Below are positions 1-10,925 of a stretch of 64,000 nt of DNA, piece by piece; position 1 is the stretch's first letter, and each line of letters opens with the position of its first letter. The translations under genes and the position numbers were made by a program. The notes below the pieces were generated by a model that was given only the letters and a program-made list of their open reading frames with translations, did not search any database and had not been told where the DNA came from. Origin of the DNA: an uncultured Woeseiaceae bacterium (lineage in GTDB: Bacteria; Pseudomonadota; Gammaproteobacteria; Steroidobacterales; Woeseiaceae); NCBI GenBank assembly GCA_905480215.1, contig CAJQPL010000031.1:1-64000 (forward strand), given 5' to 3'.

Positions 1-664
1 ATGCTAACGTATTGCTTTTCTGCACCCCCTTCTTCTGCACGATAAACGCAGCAATCGAACCAGCAAATAATTCCCATATACGTGTTGGTGCTAGGTAAAA
101 GTTAGCAGTTGCTTTATTACGCCATCCCCATTCACTAAGCAGTAAGCTGATTGCTGCCATAACAACAATCATCCAAAACACTCTATTCTTTCCAAAGCGC
201 CAAGCTATGATTAAGAAAACAGGGAACAGCACATAGTACTGCTCTTCAACAGCTAAGCTCCATGTATGTAACAATGGCTTTTCTTCAGCTGCGGCATCAA
301 AGTAACCGCTTTCTCGCCAAAACAGTATGTTTGAGGCAAATAGACTGACTGCTACAAGACTTTGTGAAAAGTCTTTCATTTGACTAGGCTGCATCCACAT
401 CCAAGCAAACGGAATGCAAACAAGCATCACAAAGAAAAGTGCTGGAAGTATTCGTCGCGCACGTCTTTCGTAGAAGTTAGCAATGCTAAAACGCTTGTTC
501 TCTATGTCTTCAATAAGGATTGTCGTAATCAAGTAACCACTGATCACAAAGAACACATCAACGCCAACAAAGCCCCCACTAAATAGTTCAAATCCAGCAT
601 GGAAAAAAATTACGGGGACAACAGCAAGCGCTCGCAAGCCGTCAATTTCAGCGCGATATTTCAA
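1..664 (-). CDS. Acyltransferase-3 (OafA/YrhL type) membrane protein, C-terminus cut by window start
   Basis: About 221 N-terminal residues are visible. They match the acyltransferase-3 family of multi-pass inner-membrane proteins that O-acylate surface polysaccharides or lipids. Seen: KYRAEIDGLRALAV at the start, a conserved His in VIFFHAG, GGFVGVDVFFVISGYLIT, the RRARRILPAL loop, and LLHTWSLAVEEQYY. No ATG fits. The likely start is a TTG at 664, preceded by AAAGGA about eight bases upstream. The gene starts only 20 bases after the stop codon of the guaA remnant and reads the same way. Its base composition is more A+T-rich than the housekeeping genes, which suggests transfer. Acceptor and acyl group cannot be told from this part. 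Confidence 0.85.
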   Translation of the reverse strand, partial: MKYRAEIDGLRALAVVPVIFFHAGFELFSGGFVGVDVFFVISGYLITTILIEDIENKRFSIANFYERRARRILPALFFVMLVCIPFAWMWMQPSQMKDFSQSLVAVSLFASNILFWRESGYFDAAAEEKPLLHTWSLAVEEQYYVLFPVFLIIAWRFGKNRVFWMIVVMAAISLLLSEWGWRNKATANFYLAPTRIWELFAGSIAAFIVQKKGVQKSNTLA

Positions 665-684
665 ATTGAAGATCCTTTAAAAAC

Positions 685-816
685 TTACTCCCACTCAATG
701 GTCGCAGGCGGTTTGTCGGAAATGTCGTAGGTGACTCGCGACATGCCGTCAACTTCATTGATGATACGCAGCGATACGTGTTCCAGGAAATCGTAGGGTA
801 AGCGTGACCATCTTGC
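685..816 (-). pseudogene. Displaced 3' end of a second guaA copy
   Basis: Read on the minus strand, this stretch encodes the last 43 residues of GMP synthetase plus a TAA stop (ending KPPATIEWE). It matches the end of the intact guaA at 3072 almost residue for residue; differences include SRLPYD for ARLPYD, GMSRV for GISRV and SDKPP for SGKPP. At the DNA level many third positions differ, so it is a diverged copy, not a recent duplication. Homology stops abruptly at about 816, where unrelated G+C-rich sequence begins. No start or upstream guaA sequence exists. Best explanation: the 3' end of guaA displaced or carried by an integrating element. Confidence 0.9.
689..699. repeat. Left copy of direct repeat (putative att core)
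   Basis: TCCCACTCAAT, identical to 3076-3086 in the intact guaA. It lies in the last codons of the guaA remnant. Integrases that use guaA recombine in this 3'-terminal region, so this is the likely crossover segment. The exact core length cannot be fixed because flanking guaA sequence is also similar. Confidence 0.6.
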
Positions 817-1036
817 CGGTGATCCAGAGGATTCTCAAGCACCTTGGCCGGGAGGACGTGCCGACCGGCAGCTTTGCCCGTTGGCATTTCCAGGTAATAG
901 GGGAAGATTCACGGACCCAACGACGCGGCCCGGGCGCGGCTACGCCTGCATCGCAGCGCTCAACCTGCCATCAACACCCCGATCGCAACACGCCTCTACC
1001 AGTTCGACCGAATCCGCTGCTCAATAAAGGTGGCTT
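817..1036 (+). mobile_element. G+C-rich relic, possibly the tail of an IS91-type transposase
   Basis: This about 220-base patch is far more G+C-rich than the sequence on either side. Read forward it begins [11 protein letters not shown], which resembles the C-terminal segment of IS91-type transposases; the same frame continues without other recognisable homology. No inverted ends, zinc motif or catalytic region are present. It truncates the guaA remnant, which suggests an insertion followed by deletion. The transposase assignment rests on about eleven residues and is tentative. Confidence 0.3.
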
Positions 1037-1052
1037 ATACTTCCTATTCGCA

Positions 1053-2660
1053 CTATGTACTCATAACCTGTTCTGCTAGTTTCTCTAAGGCCTTTCGATC
1101 AATCTTACCGCTCTGGGATCGAGGAAAATCCTTAATAAAAAATACCTTCTTCGGAAAAAAAATATCATCCAAAAATCTAGCACTCTGTTTTCTTATTTCT
1201 CCAACATCTGCATTTGATAAGTCACTTACAACAAAAGCGGCGCACGCAACGACTATTTCCAACTCATTCCGGATGGGAACTACCACGGCTCCTCTAGTGA
1301 TGTCAAAATGCGACAAAGCCGCTTCTATTTCCCCTATCTCTACGCGTCTTCCGCCAATTTTGATTTGGCTATCTTTTCGGCCAGCACACTCGATATCACC
1401 GTTGTTGTTGATGAAGCCCAAATCACCAGACTTATACCAAAGTTCATTAGAGTTATCCCAAGAAAATCTTACAAAATATTCGTCTGTTTTAGATTGATCA
1501 TTTAAGTATCCATTGGATACTTGTGGCCCACAAAATACTATTTCACCTCGCTGATTTTTATCAACAATTTCTTCAAGCTCATCACTAACAATAGCGATTT
1601 TCATATTTGGAAAAGATTTTCCAATAGGCATGATGTTATTGTTGAAGTTGGAAAATTTGCTATCTGGATCATATATATACCTAGACACATCAATCGTAGT
1701 TTCGGTAGGACCATAATGATTTTCAATAGACGCATTAGGTGCAGCACCCTGCCATGACTTTGCAAGTGCTACGGAAAAGGGTTCTCCAGCGTGCCTAACA
1801 ATTTTTAAATCGGGATATTTTCCATCAGACAATGCACCCATCCTTGACATAAACAAACCTATAGTCGGAACAGAACTCCAAATATCCAATTTTTCCCTTA
1901 TTATAAAATCAGACGGAACCATCAATTCATCTTCGGGAACAACACAAAGTGTTCCTTTATTGCAAAAAGTGTAAAAAATATCTGAAACTGAAGGGTCAAA
2001 GCTTAGATCATGGAACTGTGACATTCTAAATCCATCGGGGATATCCCAAAGCTGATCGAGTGCTTTTAGATAAGAAAATAAATTTCTTCTAGTTACTTGA
2101 ACTCCCTTTGGTTTTCCGGTTGATCCGGAAGTATAAAGAGTATAAGCCAAATGAGAATCATCAGAATCCACAGGATTTAATAAGGGATCTTTTTTATCTA
2201 CTTCCGTCTTATCCTTCCAGCTTTGCGCTTCTTTATCTTTAATGCAGCACAAAGGTGTAATGATCAACTTCCCAACTAAATCATTATTTTCAAGCTGGTA
2301 TTGAAGCTTTGAAATGCTCGCATAATCCCCAACAAGATGCTTTACTTTGGAGTCCGACAAAATCTCCAATATTTTCGATTTAGCACCTTTTGGATTGATC
2401 GGTGTGTAATTACAACCTGCAAAGAGAACCCCTAGTATGCCAACATAAGTCGAAAACTTTCTATGCCCTACTATGGCAACAGTCTCATTGTGAGCATCAC
2501 TCTCTTTTAGAATTGAAGCAATTTTAAGAGCCTTGCAATAAAGTTCTTCATAGGTCATATCCTCCTCTTCGATCCGTATAGCGGAAAGGAGTTTGGACTC
2601 TTCATAACCGTCGAACAACAGAGCCGTGAGTGAATCTTCTTTATAACGCTTGTCTAACAT
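1053..2660 (-). CDS. Stand-alone adenylation-domain (ANL superfamily) enzyme
   Basis: A 535-residue ANL enzyme, predicted to activate a carboxylate, probably an amino acid, as the acyl-adenylate and load it on a thiol. Core motifs in order: YTSGSTGKPKGV (phosphate loop), NHYGPTETTIDV, YKSGDLG, the hinge GRKDSQIKIGGRRVEIGEIE, and PRSQSGKIDRKAL with the catalytic lysine. All are intact. The layout is like NRPS adenylation domains and D-alanine-carrier ligase (DltA), but no condensation, carrier or thioesterase domain is fused or adjacent. An in-frame TTG lies at 2675; I chose the ATG at 2660 because AAAGGG precedes it. It is A+T-rich cargo of the guaA element and may serve polysaccharide or small-molecule decoration; the substrate is unknown. 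Confidence 0.85.
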   Translation of the reverse strand: MLDKRYKEDSLTALLFDGYEESKLLSAIRIEEEDMTYEELYCKALKIASILKESDAHNETVAIVGHRKFSTYVGILGVLFAGCNYTPINPKGAKSKILEILSDSKVKHLVGDYASISKLQYQLENNDLVGKLIITPLCCIKDKEAQSWKDKTEVDKKDPLLNPVDSDDSHLAYTLYTSGSTGKPKGVQVTRRNLFSYLKALDQLWDIPDGFRMSQFHDLSFDPSVSDIFYTFCNKGTLCVVPEDELMVPSDFIIREKLDIWSSVPTIGLFMSRMGALSDGKYPDLKIVRHAGEPFSVALAKSWQGAAPNASIENHYGPTETTIDVSRYIYDPDSKFSNFNNNIMPIGKSFPNMKIAIVSDELEEIVDKNQRGEIVFCGPQVSNGYLNDQSKTDEYFVRFSWDNSNELWYKSGDLGFINNNGDIECAGRKDSQIKIGGRRVEIGEIEAALSHFDITRGAVVVPIRNELEIVVACAAFVVSDLSNADVGEIRKQSARFLDDIFFPKKVFFIKDFPRSQSGKIDRKALEKLAEQVMST

Positions 2661-2705
2661 CAAACCCTTTTTCAAACATTTATTAGAGCAACTATTGCTT
2701 CAACA

Positions 2706-2961
2706 TAAGTTGCCGTAAATCTCTCAATATGCTGCTTTGCCACGTTCTACAGCAGTGCTTTCGCTACGTGTATGTAGGCTTTTACGTGCGTACTTGTTCT
2801 CTTTAGATAACCACAAGCGAAACTGCCATTACTTGCTTCGCTTGTAAACACAAGCTTCGTCAAATATTGTTATTTCGCCTTCAGCAAAGTGTTGTTTCTT
2901 TAACGCCAAGTTTGCTCGCAAAGCTAATATGACTTTCAGTAGTCACACGTTTATGCAACAT
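2706..2961 (-). pseudogene. Decayed N-terminus of a tyrosine-type phage/island integrase
   Basis: The minus strand from 2961 begins MLHKRVTTESH, then shifts one frame into ALKKQHFAEGEITIFDEA and CVYKRSK, stop, WQFRLWLSKENKYARKSL, HTRSESTAVERGKAAY, stop, EIYGNL. This is the N-terminal SAM-like/arm-binding part of site-specific integrases of marine Gammaproteobacteria (typical pattern: VYKRG-YWQFR, KYARKSL, ERGK-AYLEIYGNL). There is one frameshift, a TAA in place of a Tyr codon and a TGA in place of a Leu codon. Homology ends just before the adenylation gene; the catalytic R-H-R-Y domain is absent. Its position beside the 3' end of guaA fits a guaA-targeting integrase. Confidence 0.75.
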
Positions 2962-3033
2962 TCTGTGTAACTGTAAGAGAGATTTTTCAGTTAACGTAGT
3001 CGGTTAGATTTTGTGTGAAAGTTTTGTGTAACT
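2961..3033. repeat. Short repeats TTTTGTGTrA, possible integrase arm sites
   Basis: Three near-copies lie between the integrase relic and guaA: TTCTGTGTAACT at 2961, TTTTGTGTGAAA at 3009 and TTTTGTGTAACT at 3022. Arm-type sites of tyrosine integrases are short direct repeats between int and the att core, which is where these sit. No binding evidence; the repeats are short and the region is A+T-rich. Confidence 0.35.
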
Positions 3034-3071
3034 AACTAACAGAAAAAAATCAATGGCTTAAAGATTAAGAC

Positions 3072-4637
3072 CTATTCCCACTCAATCGTTGCTGGTGGTT
3101 TGCCACTGATATCGTAGGTAACTCGCGAGATACCATCCACCTCGTTAATGATACGCAGCGAAACATGTTCTAGAAAATCGTAAGGCAGGCGCGCCCAGCG
3201 CGCAGTCATGAAGTCGATCGTCTCGACGGCACGCAAAGCAATAACATAGTCGTATTTTCGACCATCGCCCATTACGCCCACAGATTTAACCGGCAAGAAA
3301 ACGGCGAATGCCTGGCTGGTCTGGTCATACAAATCTTGTTTATGCAGTTCGTCGATGAAAATATCGTCGGCGAGCTGCAACTTGGCGACAAATTCCGGCC
3401 TGACCTCACCCAGGACGCGAACGCCCAGGCCTGGCCCTGGAAATGGGTGCCGCATAACCATTTTGACTGGTAAGCCGAGCTCAATTCCAATGCGCCGTAC
3501 TTCGTCTTTGAACAATTCGCGTAATGGCTCGACCAGCGACATGCGCATGTGATCTGGGAGACCGCCGACATTATGGTGCGACTTGATTACATGCGCCTTG
3601 CCAGTCTTTGCTCCAGCGGATTCAATGACGTCGGGGTAGATTGTGCCCTGCGCTAACCAATCAACATTTTCGATCTTGCCTGCCTCTTCTTCGAAAACTT
3701 CGATGAATTGACCACCGATGACTTTTCTCTTTTCTTCGGGATCAGAGACACCCTTCAGCGCCGCGAAAAAGCGTTCTTTCGCATTCACTCGAATGACATT
3801 TACACCAAGATTTTCGGCAAACAAGTCCATGACCTGATCGCCTTCGTTGTGGCGCAACAGGCCGTGGTCAACGAAGACACAAATCAGTTGCTCGCCAATC
3901 GCGCGCTGTAGCAATGCCGCTACAACGGAAGAATCAACGCCTCCAGAAAGTCCCAGTAGCACTTTGCCGTCGCCGACTTGCTTCTGCACCGTGGCGATGG
4001 CATCGGATACAATATTGCCGGGCGTCCAGTCTCCCGGGCAATGACAAATGTCGCGCACAAAGCGGCGAATAATTTCACTGCCCTGCAATGTATGCGTTAC
4101 TTCGGGGTGAAATTGCACGCCGTAGAATTGGCGCGATACATCTTCCATCGCCGCCAGGGGGGAATTTGGACTACTCGCTGTTGCTGTAAACCCGGGGGGA
4201 ATCTCTGCGACGCGGTCGCCATGGCTCATCCATACCTTCAGCAGAGACTCACCGTCGGCATCTGTTAGATCACCGAACAAACTGGATTCGTGAGATGTGA
4301 TCTCGGCATAGCCAAACTCACGGTGCGACGATGACTCGACTTTGCCGCCCAGTTCCGCTGCCATGGTTTGCATACCGTAGCAAATACCCAGCACCGGCAC
4401 GCCAAGCTTAAAAACACTCGGAGAAACTCGCGGGCCCGCTTCAAAATGCACGGATTCGGGACTACCGGATAATATGACCCCTTGCGGAGCAAACGTCGCG
4501 ATGTCCTTGTCGGACATATCCCAAGGGTGAATTTCGCAATACACGCCCCACTCGCGCACACGACGCGCGATCAATTGCGTGTATTGACTGCCGAAATCAA
4601 GAATCAGCAGTCGGTGGGCATGAATATCAGTTTGCAT
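3072..4637 (-). CDS. guaA: GMP synthase (glutamine-hydrolysing)
   Basis: Full-length 521-residue GuaA, which converts XMP to GMP using glutamine and ATP in the cytosol. The class I amidotransferase domain has its nucleophile Cys86 in GICYGMQ and His177/Glu179 in GVQFHPEV. The ATP-pyrophosphatase loop SGGVDSS is at 231-237. The C-terminal dimerisation domain ends KPPATIEWE. It lies 8 bases after guaB and is clearly co-transcribed with it. The 3' end is the presumed attachment site of the element to its left; the reading frame survives integration, as expected if the element brings a matching 3' end. Confidence 0.98.
   Translation of the reverse strand: MQTDIHAHRLLILDFGSQYTQLIARRVREWGVYCEIHPWDMSDKDIATFAPQGVILSGSPESVHFEAGPRVSPSVFKLGVPVLGICYGMQTMAAELGGKVESSSHREFGYAEITSHESSLFGDLTDADGESLLKVWMSHGDRVAEIPPGFTATASSPNSPLAAMEDVSRQFYGVQFHPEVTHTLQGSEIIRRFVRDICHCPGDWTPGNIVSDAIATVQKQVGDGKVLLGLSGGVDSSVVAALLQRAIGEQLICVFVDHGLLRHNEGDQVMDLFAENLGVNVIRVNAKERFFAALKGVSDPEEKRKVIGGQFIEVFEEEAGKIENVDWLAQGTIYPDVIESAGAKTGKAHVIKSHHNVGGLPDHMRMSLVEPLRELFKDEVRRIGIELGLPVKMVMRHPFPGPGLGVRVLGEVRPEFVAKLQLADDIFIDELHKQDLYDQTSQAFAVFLPVKSVGVMGDGRKYDYVIALRAVETIDFMTARWARLPYDFLEHVSLRIINEVDGISRVTYDISGKPPATIEWE
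3076..3086. repeat. Right copy of direct repeat (putative att core) in guaA
   Basis: TCCCACTCAAT within the last codons of guaA, identical to 689-699. Together the two copies bracket the adenylation gene and the integrase relic. Confidence 0.6.
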
Positions 4638-4645
4638 GGCGGAAC

Positions 4646-7554
<2,909 letters not shown>

Positions 7555-7562
<8 letters not shown>

Positions 7563-8349
7563 GGCATTGATACTACTTTTACTACTGGGCCTGACGGCGA
7601 TAGCTGAAGCCACGGAGCAGTCACTGCGACCGGGCGGAATCGCGATGATCGATCTTGGAGCCGCCAGTGATCCAGCACCCGCGGTGACTCATGCTGGAAA
7701 GCCTGTGTTGGTGATGCTTGCGGACGATCGCTGGATTGCAGTTGTTGGAATCCCTCTGGATGCGAAAGCAGGCGAACTGACGATAGATGTTGCAGACTAC
7801 GAAGTAAAAATCACTATCGCCGAGCATGCCTACCGCGAGCAGCGACTGACCGTTGAGAATAAAAGTTTCGTCGAGCAAAACCAGGAACAGCTGGACCGCA
7901 TTTGGAGTGAGCGCAAGATTATCGACGCCGTTCTGAATAGCTTCACCGCGGTGCCGGTCGACGGAGTGTCATTGCAAGCCCCGCTTAAGGGCGCGCAGAG
8001 CTCGAGCTTTGGCTATCGGCGATTCTTTAACGACCAGCCACGTTCACCGCACAAAGGCATGGATATATCCGCTGCTAATGGTGAGCCTATCGCCGCGGCA
8101 CGAGGCGGAGTCATTGCGGCAAGCGGCGATTTCTTCTTCAATGGCAACACCGTTTTAGTTGACCATGGACAAGGTTTCGTAACGATGTATTGCCACATGA
8201 GTGAAATCGATGTGGTGGAAGGACAGGCCATTAGCGTCGGCGATATTATCGGCGCCGTCGGCGCTACGGGTCGAGTCACTGGCCCGCATCTGCACTTTGG
8301 CACCTATTTGAATGGCACGGCCGTCGACCCGGCTATACTTCTAGATTGA
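7555..8349 (+). CDS. Exported M23 family peptidase (LytM type)
   Basis: 264 residues with a clear signal peptide (MTKALILLLLLGLTAIAEA), so periplasmic. The C-terminal M23 domain keeps the zinc and active-site pattern: HKGMDIS, VDHGQGFVTMYCHMSE and HLHFGTYL. Such enzymes cut peptidoglycan cross-bridges or, when partnered, activate amidases. The N-terminal about 130 residues form an all-beta region without an obvious SH3 or LysM domain. ATG 7555 is chosen over an in-frame TTG two codons upstream because AGAGG precedes it and the signal peptide starts there. It overlaps xseA, so the two are translated as one unit. Confidence 0.93.
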
Positions 8350-8374
8350 GCACCAAGTAAATTGAGCGCAAAGT

Positions 8375-9478
8375 TTACGGCGCGCAGCTATCGAAGTACT
8401 CACAAATAACTGGGCGAAAAGCATCCATCTCGACCAAGAATGAGTCGTGCCCGCGGACACAATCAAGCTCTACCAGCTTGGAATCCTCGCAAACTGTAGC
8501 AATGCCCGCTGCCAGTTCCTGTTGTTGCTGAGGTGGAAACAAGATGTCGGTGCGCACACCGATGACCAGCGCTTTCTCAAGATCAAGTTTCTTAAATCCG
8601 GACGCCAGCGAACCACCGTACTCCGCAAGATCGAACATGTCCGAGGCGTGCGACAAATAAAGATAACAATTGGCATCGAATGCACCGCTGAATTTATTAG
8701 CGTGATTCTCGAGATACGACTCCACCGAAAATTCAGTAGCAAACTGGACACCAGGCTGCACCGGGTCGGTTGCCCGTTCACGGCCAAACCGCTGTGTCCA
8801 CTCCTCCGCTGATCGATAAGTGATCATCCCCAACTTGCGAGCAAGACGTTGTCCGGTAATTGGTGGTTCGCTAATGTCGTAGTTGCCGCCCTGCCACAAC
8901 CTGTCGGAGCGGATCATTTCGCGCTGCAAGGAGCGCACCGCAATAGAAAACGGTAGCGCTCGCGTGGCTGACGACACCGAAACAAAGCGACTGACCGCGC
9001 GCGGATGCCGCAAACAAAACGCGAGGCCACTCATGCCACCCATCGAGCAGCCGACCACCGTGTGCAGACAATCAATTCCCAAGTGGCGCACTACCAACAT
9101 TGCCGACTCGGCAATATCTTCGAGTGTTAGCAGCGGAAACGACAAACGATATCGCTCGCCGGTCACTGGATCTATAGAAGCCGGTCCCGTTGATCCAAAG
9201 CAACTACCGAGCGAATTGACGCTAACCACAAAGTATTTGTCAGTATCGATCGGCAGACCGGATCCGATCATATCCTCCCACCAGCCCGGCGAACGGTCAA
9301 CGTCCGACGAGGCCACGTGTGCTGACGGCGACAATCCGCTAAAAATCAGTACCGCGTTATCCTTCGCAGCATTCAAACTTCCCAGCGTTTCATAGGCAAG
9401 CGTCGGCGACTGTAATGAACCACCGCGGTGCATTTTAAAGGACCCGTCGAGTGTGTAGGTCTTTGTCGCAGAACTCAT
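8375..9478 (-). CDS. MetX-family O-acyltransferase, probably serine O-succinyltransferase
   Basis: 367-residue alpha/beta-hydrolase-fold acyltransferase. Nucleophile Ser145 lies in GCSMGG; Asp311 (RTDILFP) and His344 (RGHDSF) complete the triad. Homoserine acetyltransferases usually have HALTGDSH near the N-terminus; this one has FSGLSPSAHVASSD, with GWWEDMIG and NSLGSCFGSTGPAS following. From memory this pattern matches the Xanthomonas protein shown to succinylate L-serine for cysteine synthesis. I therefore favour serine O-succinyltransferase; homoserine O-succinyl- or acetyltransferase are the alternatives. It is last gene of the trmJ-der run, its ATG overlapping the der stop by four bases. 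A cysteine synthase at 45.4 kb is a possible consumer. Confidence 0.85.
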   Translation of the reverse strand: MSSATKTYTLDGSFKMHRGGSLQSPTLAYETLGSLNAAKDNAVLIFSGLSPSAHVASSDVDRSPGWWEDMIGSGLPIDTDKYFVVSVNSLGSCFGSTGPASIDPVTGERYRLSFPLLTLEDIAESAMLVVRHLGIDCLHTVVGCSMGGMSGLAFCLRHPRAVSRFVSVSSATRALPFSIAVRSLQREMIRSDRLWQGGNYDISEPPITGQRLARKLGMITYRSAEEWTQRFGRERATDPVQPGVQFATEFSVESYLENHANKFSGAFDANCYLYLSHASDMFDLAEYGGSLASGFKKLDLEKALVIGVRTDILFPPQQQQELAAGIATVCEDSKLVELDCVRGHDSFLVEMDAFRPVICEYFDSCAP

Positions 9479-10884
9479 TTCTTGACCTTTTTCATTAGGC
9501 GTTTGCGCTTTCGCTCCTGTCTCGGCGTCAGCACATTGCGACGACCTTCGAACGGGTTCTTGCCCGTTCTAAACGCCAGTCGCACCGGCGTTCCCTTCAG
9601 TTTAAACGCTTTTCTGAAACGATTAATCAAATAGCGTCGAAAAGATTCGGGCACTTTTTCTGTTTGATTGCCGTGAATGACAATCACCGGCGGATTGCGC
9701 CCGCCCTGATGCGCATAGCGCAGTTTAATGCGTCGACCGCGGATCAGCGGTGGCGGGTGCGCTATAACCGCCGCTTCCAATTCGCGAGTAAGCTCAGTAG
9801 TCGACATATCTCGCATCGCGGCGTTAAATGCTCTTTCCACAGCCGGCAACAAATCACCGACGGCTGTGCCATGCAATGCAGAGATGGTAATGCGTTCTGC
9901 GAAGTCGAGAAATGGCAAGCGCCGTTCGAGATCATCGCGCACCTTCTTGCGCTGATCCGACGACAGGCCATCCCACTTATTTGTTACCACCACGAGTGCG
10001 CGGCCACGTTCCATAACCAGGCCAAGCAAACTGACGTCCTGCTCGGTGACGCCTTCCTGAGCATCGAGCACTGCGATAACGACCTCTGCCTGCTCAATCG
10101 CCTGCAGCGCTTTAACAATACTGAATTTCTCGATGGCCTCGTGCACACGAGCCTTGCGCCGTATGCCGGCTGTATCAATCAGGATGTATTTGCGGTCGTT
10201 GCGCTCGAACGGCACTGACACGCTATCGCGGGTCGTTCCTGGCTGATCGAACACCACCAGGCGATCCTCACCAAGCATGCGATTGGCCAATGTCGACTTG
10301 CCGACGTTCGGACGTCCGATGACTGCTATACGCAGCTCGCGGTCTTCGTCGTCAACTTGTTCTTCGGCCGCATCCGCTTCCTTTGCCTCGCGGTCATCAA
10401 AGGGTTCCAGAATCGCGTCCATCATTGCGCTAATACGATCGCCGTGCGCCGCCGATACCGCTATCGGATCACCCATTCCGAGTTTGTGAAACTCGCCGTT
10501 CGCAATCGCTTCGTCCAGACCCTCAGCCTTATTCACAGCAAGCCAGGTCTTTTTCGCGTGCTTGCGTGCGAGTTCCGCTACATGCTCGTCAGCAGCCGTC
10601 AGACCACTGCGGCCGTCGACCATAATGATTGCTATGTCGGCTTCCTGAAGCGCAACAATCGTTTGCTCGACCATCGCTTCTTCAATGCCTTCTTCACCGC
10701 CAGCGACGCCGCCAGTATCGATTACAAGATAGGGAATTGGGCCCAGTTTACCGAAACCGTATTTGCGATCTCGGGTCAGTCCAGGATAGTCCGCGACCAG
10801 TGCGTCGCGTGAGCGCGTCAGGCGATTAAATAGTGTGGACTTGCCAACATTTGGCCGTCCGATTAATGCGATGACAGGAAGCAT
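9475..10884 (-). CDS. der: Ribosome assembly GTPase Der (EngA)
   Basis: 469-residue Der with two tandem GTPase domains and a C-terminal KH-like domain; required for 50S ribosome maturation. Both Walker A motifs read GRPNVGKSTL, near residues 8 and 191. DTGG and DTAG switch motifs and two NKxD-type motifs (VNKAEG, TNKWDG) are visible; the first is NKAE rather than NKAD. The C-terminus is the usual lysine/arginine-rich tail. Length is normal. The bamB-der gap is 41 bases and they are probably co-transcribed. Confidence 0.97.
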   Translation of the reverse strand: MLPVIALIGRPNVGKSTLFNRLTRSRDALVADYPGLTRDRKYGFGKLGPIPYLVIDTGGVAGGEEGIEEAMVEQTIVALQEADIAIIMVDGRSGLTAADEHVAELARKHAKKTWLAVNKAEGLDEAIANGEFHKLGMGDPIAVSAAHGDRISAMMDAILEPFDDREAKEADAAEEQVDDEDRELRIAVIGRPNVGKSTLANRMLGEDRLVVFDQPGTTRDSVSVPFERNDRKYILIDTAGIRRKARVHEAIEKFSIVKALQAIEQAEVVIAVLDAQEGVTEQDVSLLGLVMERGRALVVVTNKWDGLSSDQRKKVRDDLERRLPFLDFAERITISALHGTAVGDLLPAVERAFNAAMRDMSTTELTRELEAAVIAHPPPLIRGRRIKLRYAHQGGRNPPVIVIHGNQTEKVPESFRRYLINRFRKAFKLKGTPVRLAFRTGKNPFEGRRNVLTPRQERKRKRLMKKVKK

Positions 10885-10925
10885 GTTTAAACACCATTAC
10901 CGAAACTTATCTGCTCGCGACAGAA

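Larger units (their letters stand above)
689..3086. mobile_element. Small decayed element integrated at the 3' end of guaA
   Basis: The interval is bounded by two copies of the guaA 3' end sharing TCCCACTCAAT. It contains an integrase relic next to the intact guaA, where integrases of guaA-targeting islands usually lie. Cargo is one intact adenylation-domain gene and a short G+C-rich relic. Composition is more A+T-rich than the guaA-guaB side. The integrase has stop codons and lacks its catalytic domain, so the element is not self-mobile. The A+T-rich acyltransferase beyond 685 may belong to a second element stacked on the same site. Boundaries are inferred from the repeats. Confidence 0.6.

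Noticed and set aside
689..3086. Defence island or CRISPR at the guaA site
   Set aside because: No nuclease, helicase, toxin-antitoxin or spaced repeat array seen; the cargo is biosynthetic.
9664..10218. 184-residue forward frame inside der
   Set aside because: Shadow of der on the opposite strand; no start site and no family match.
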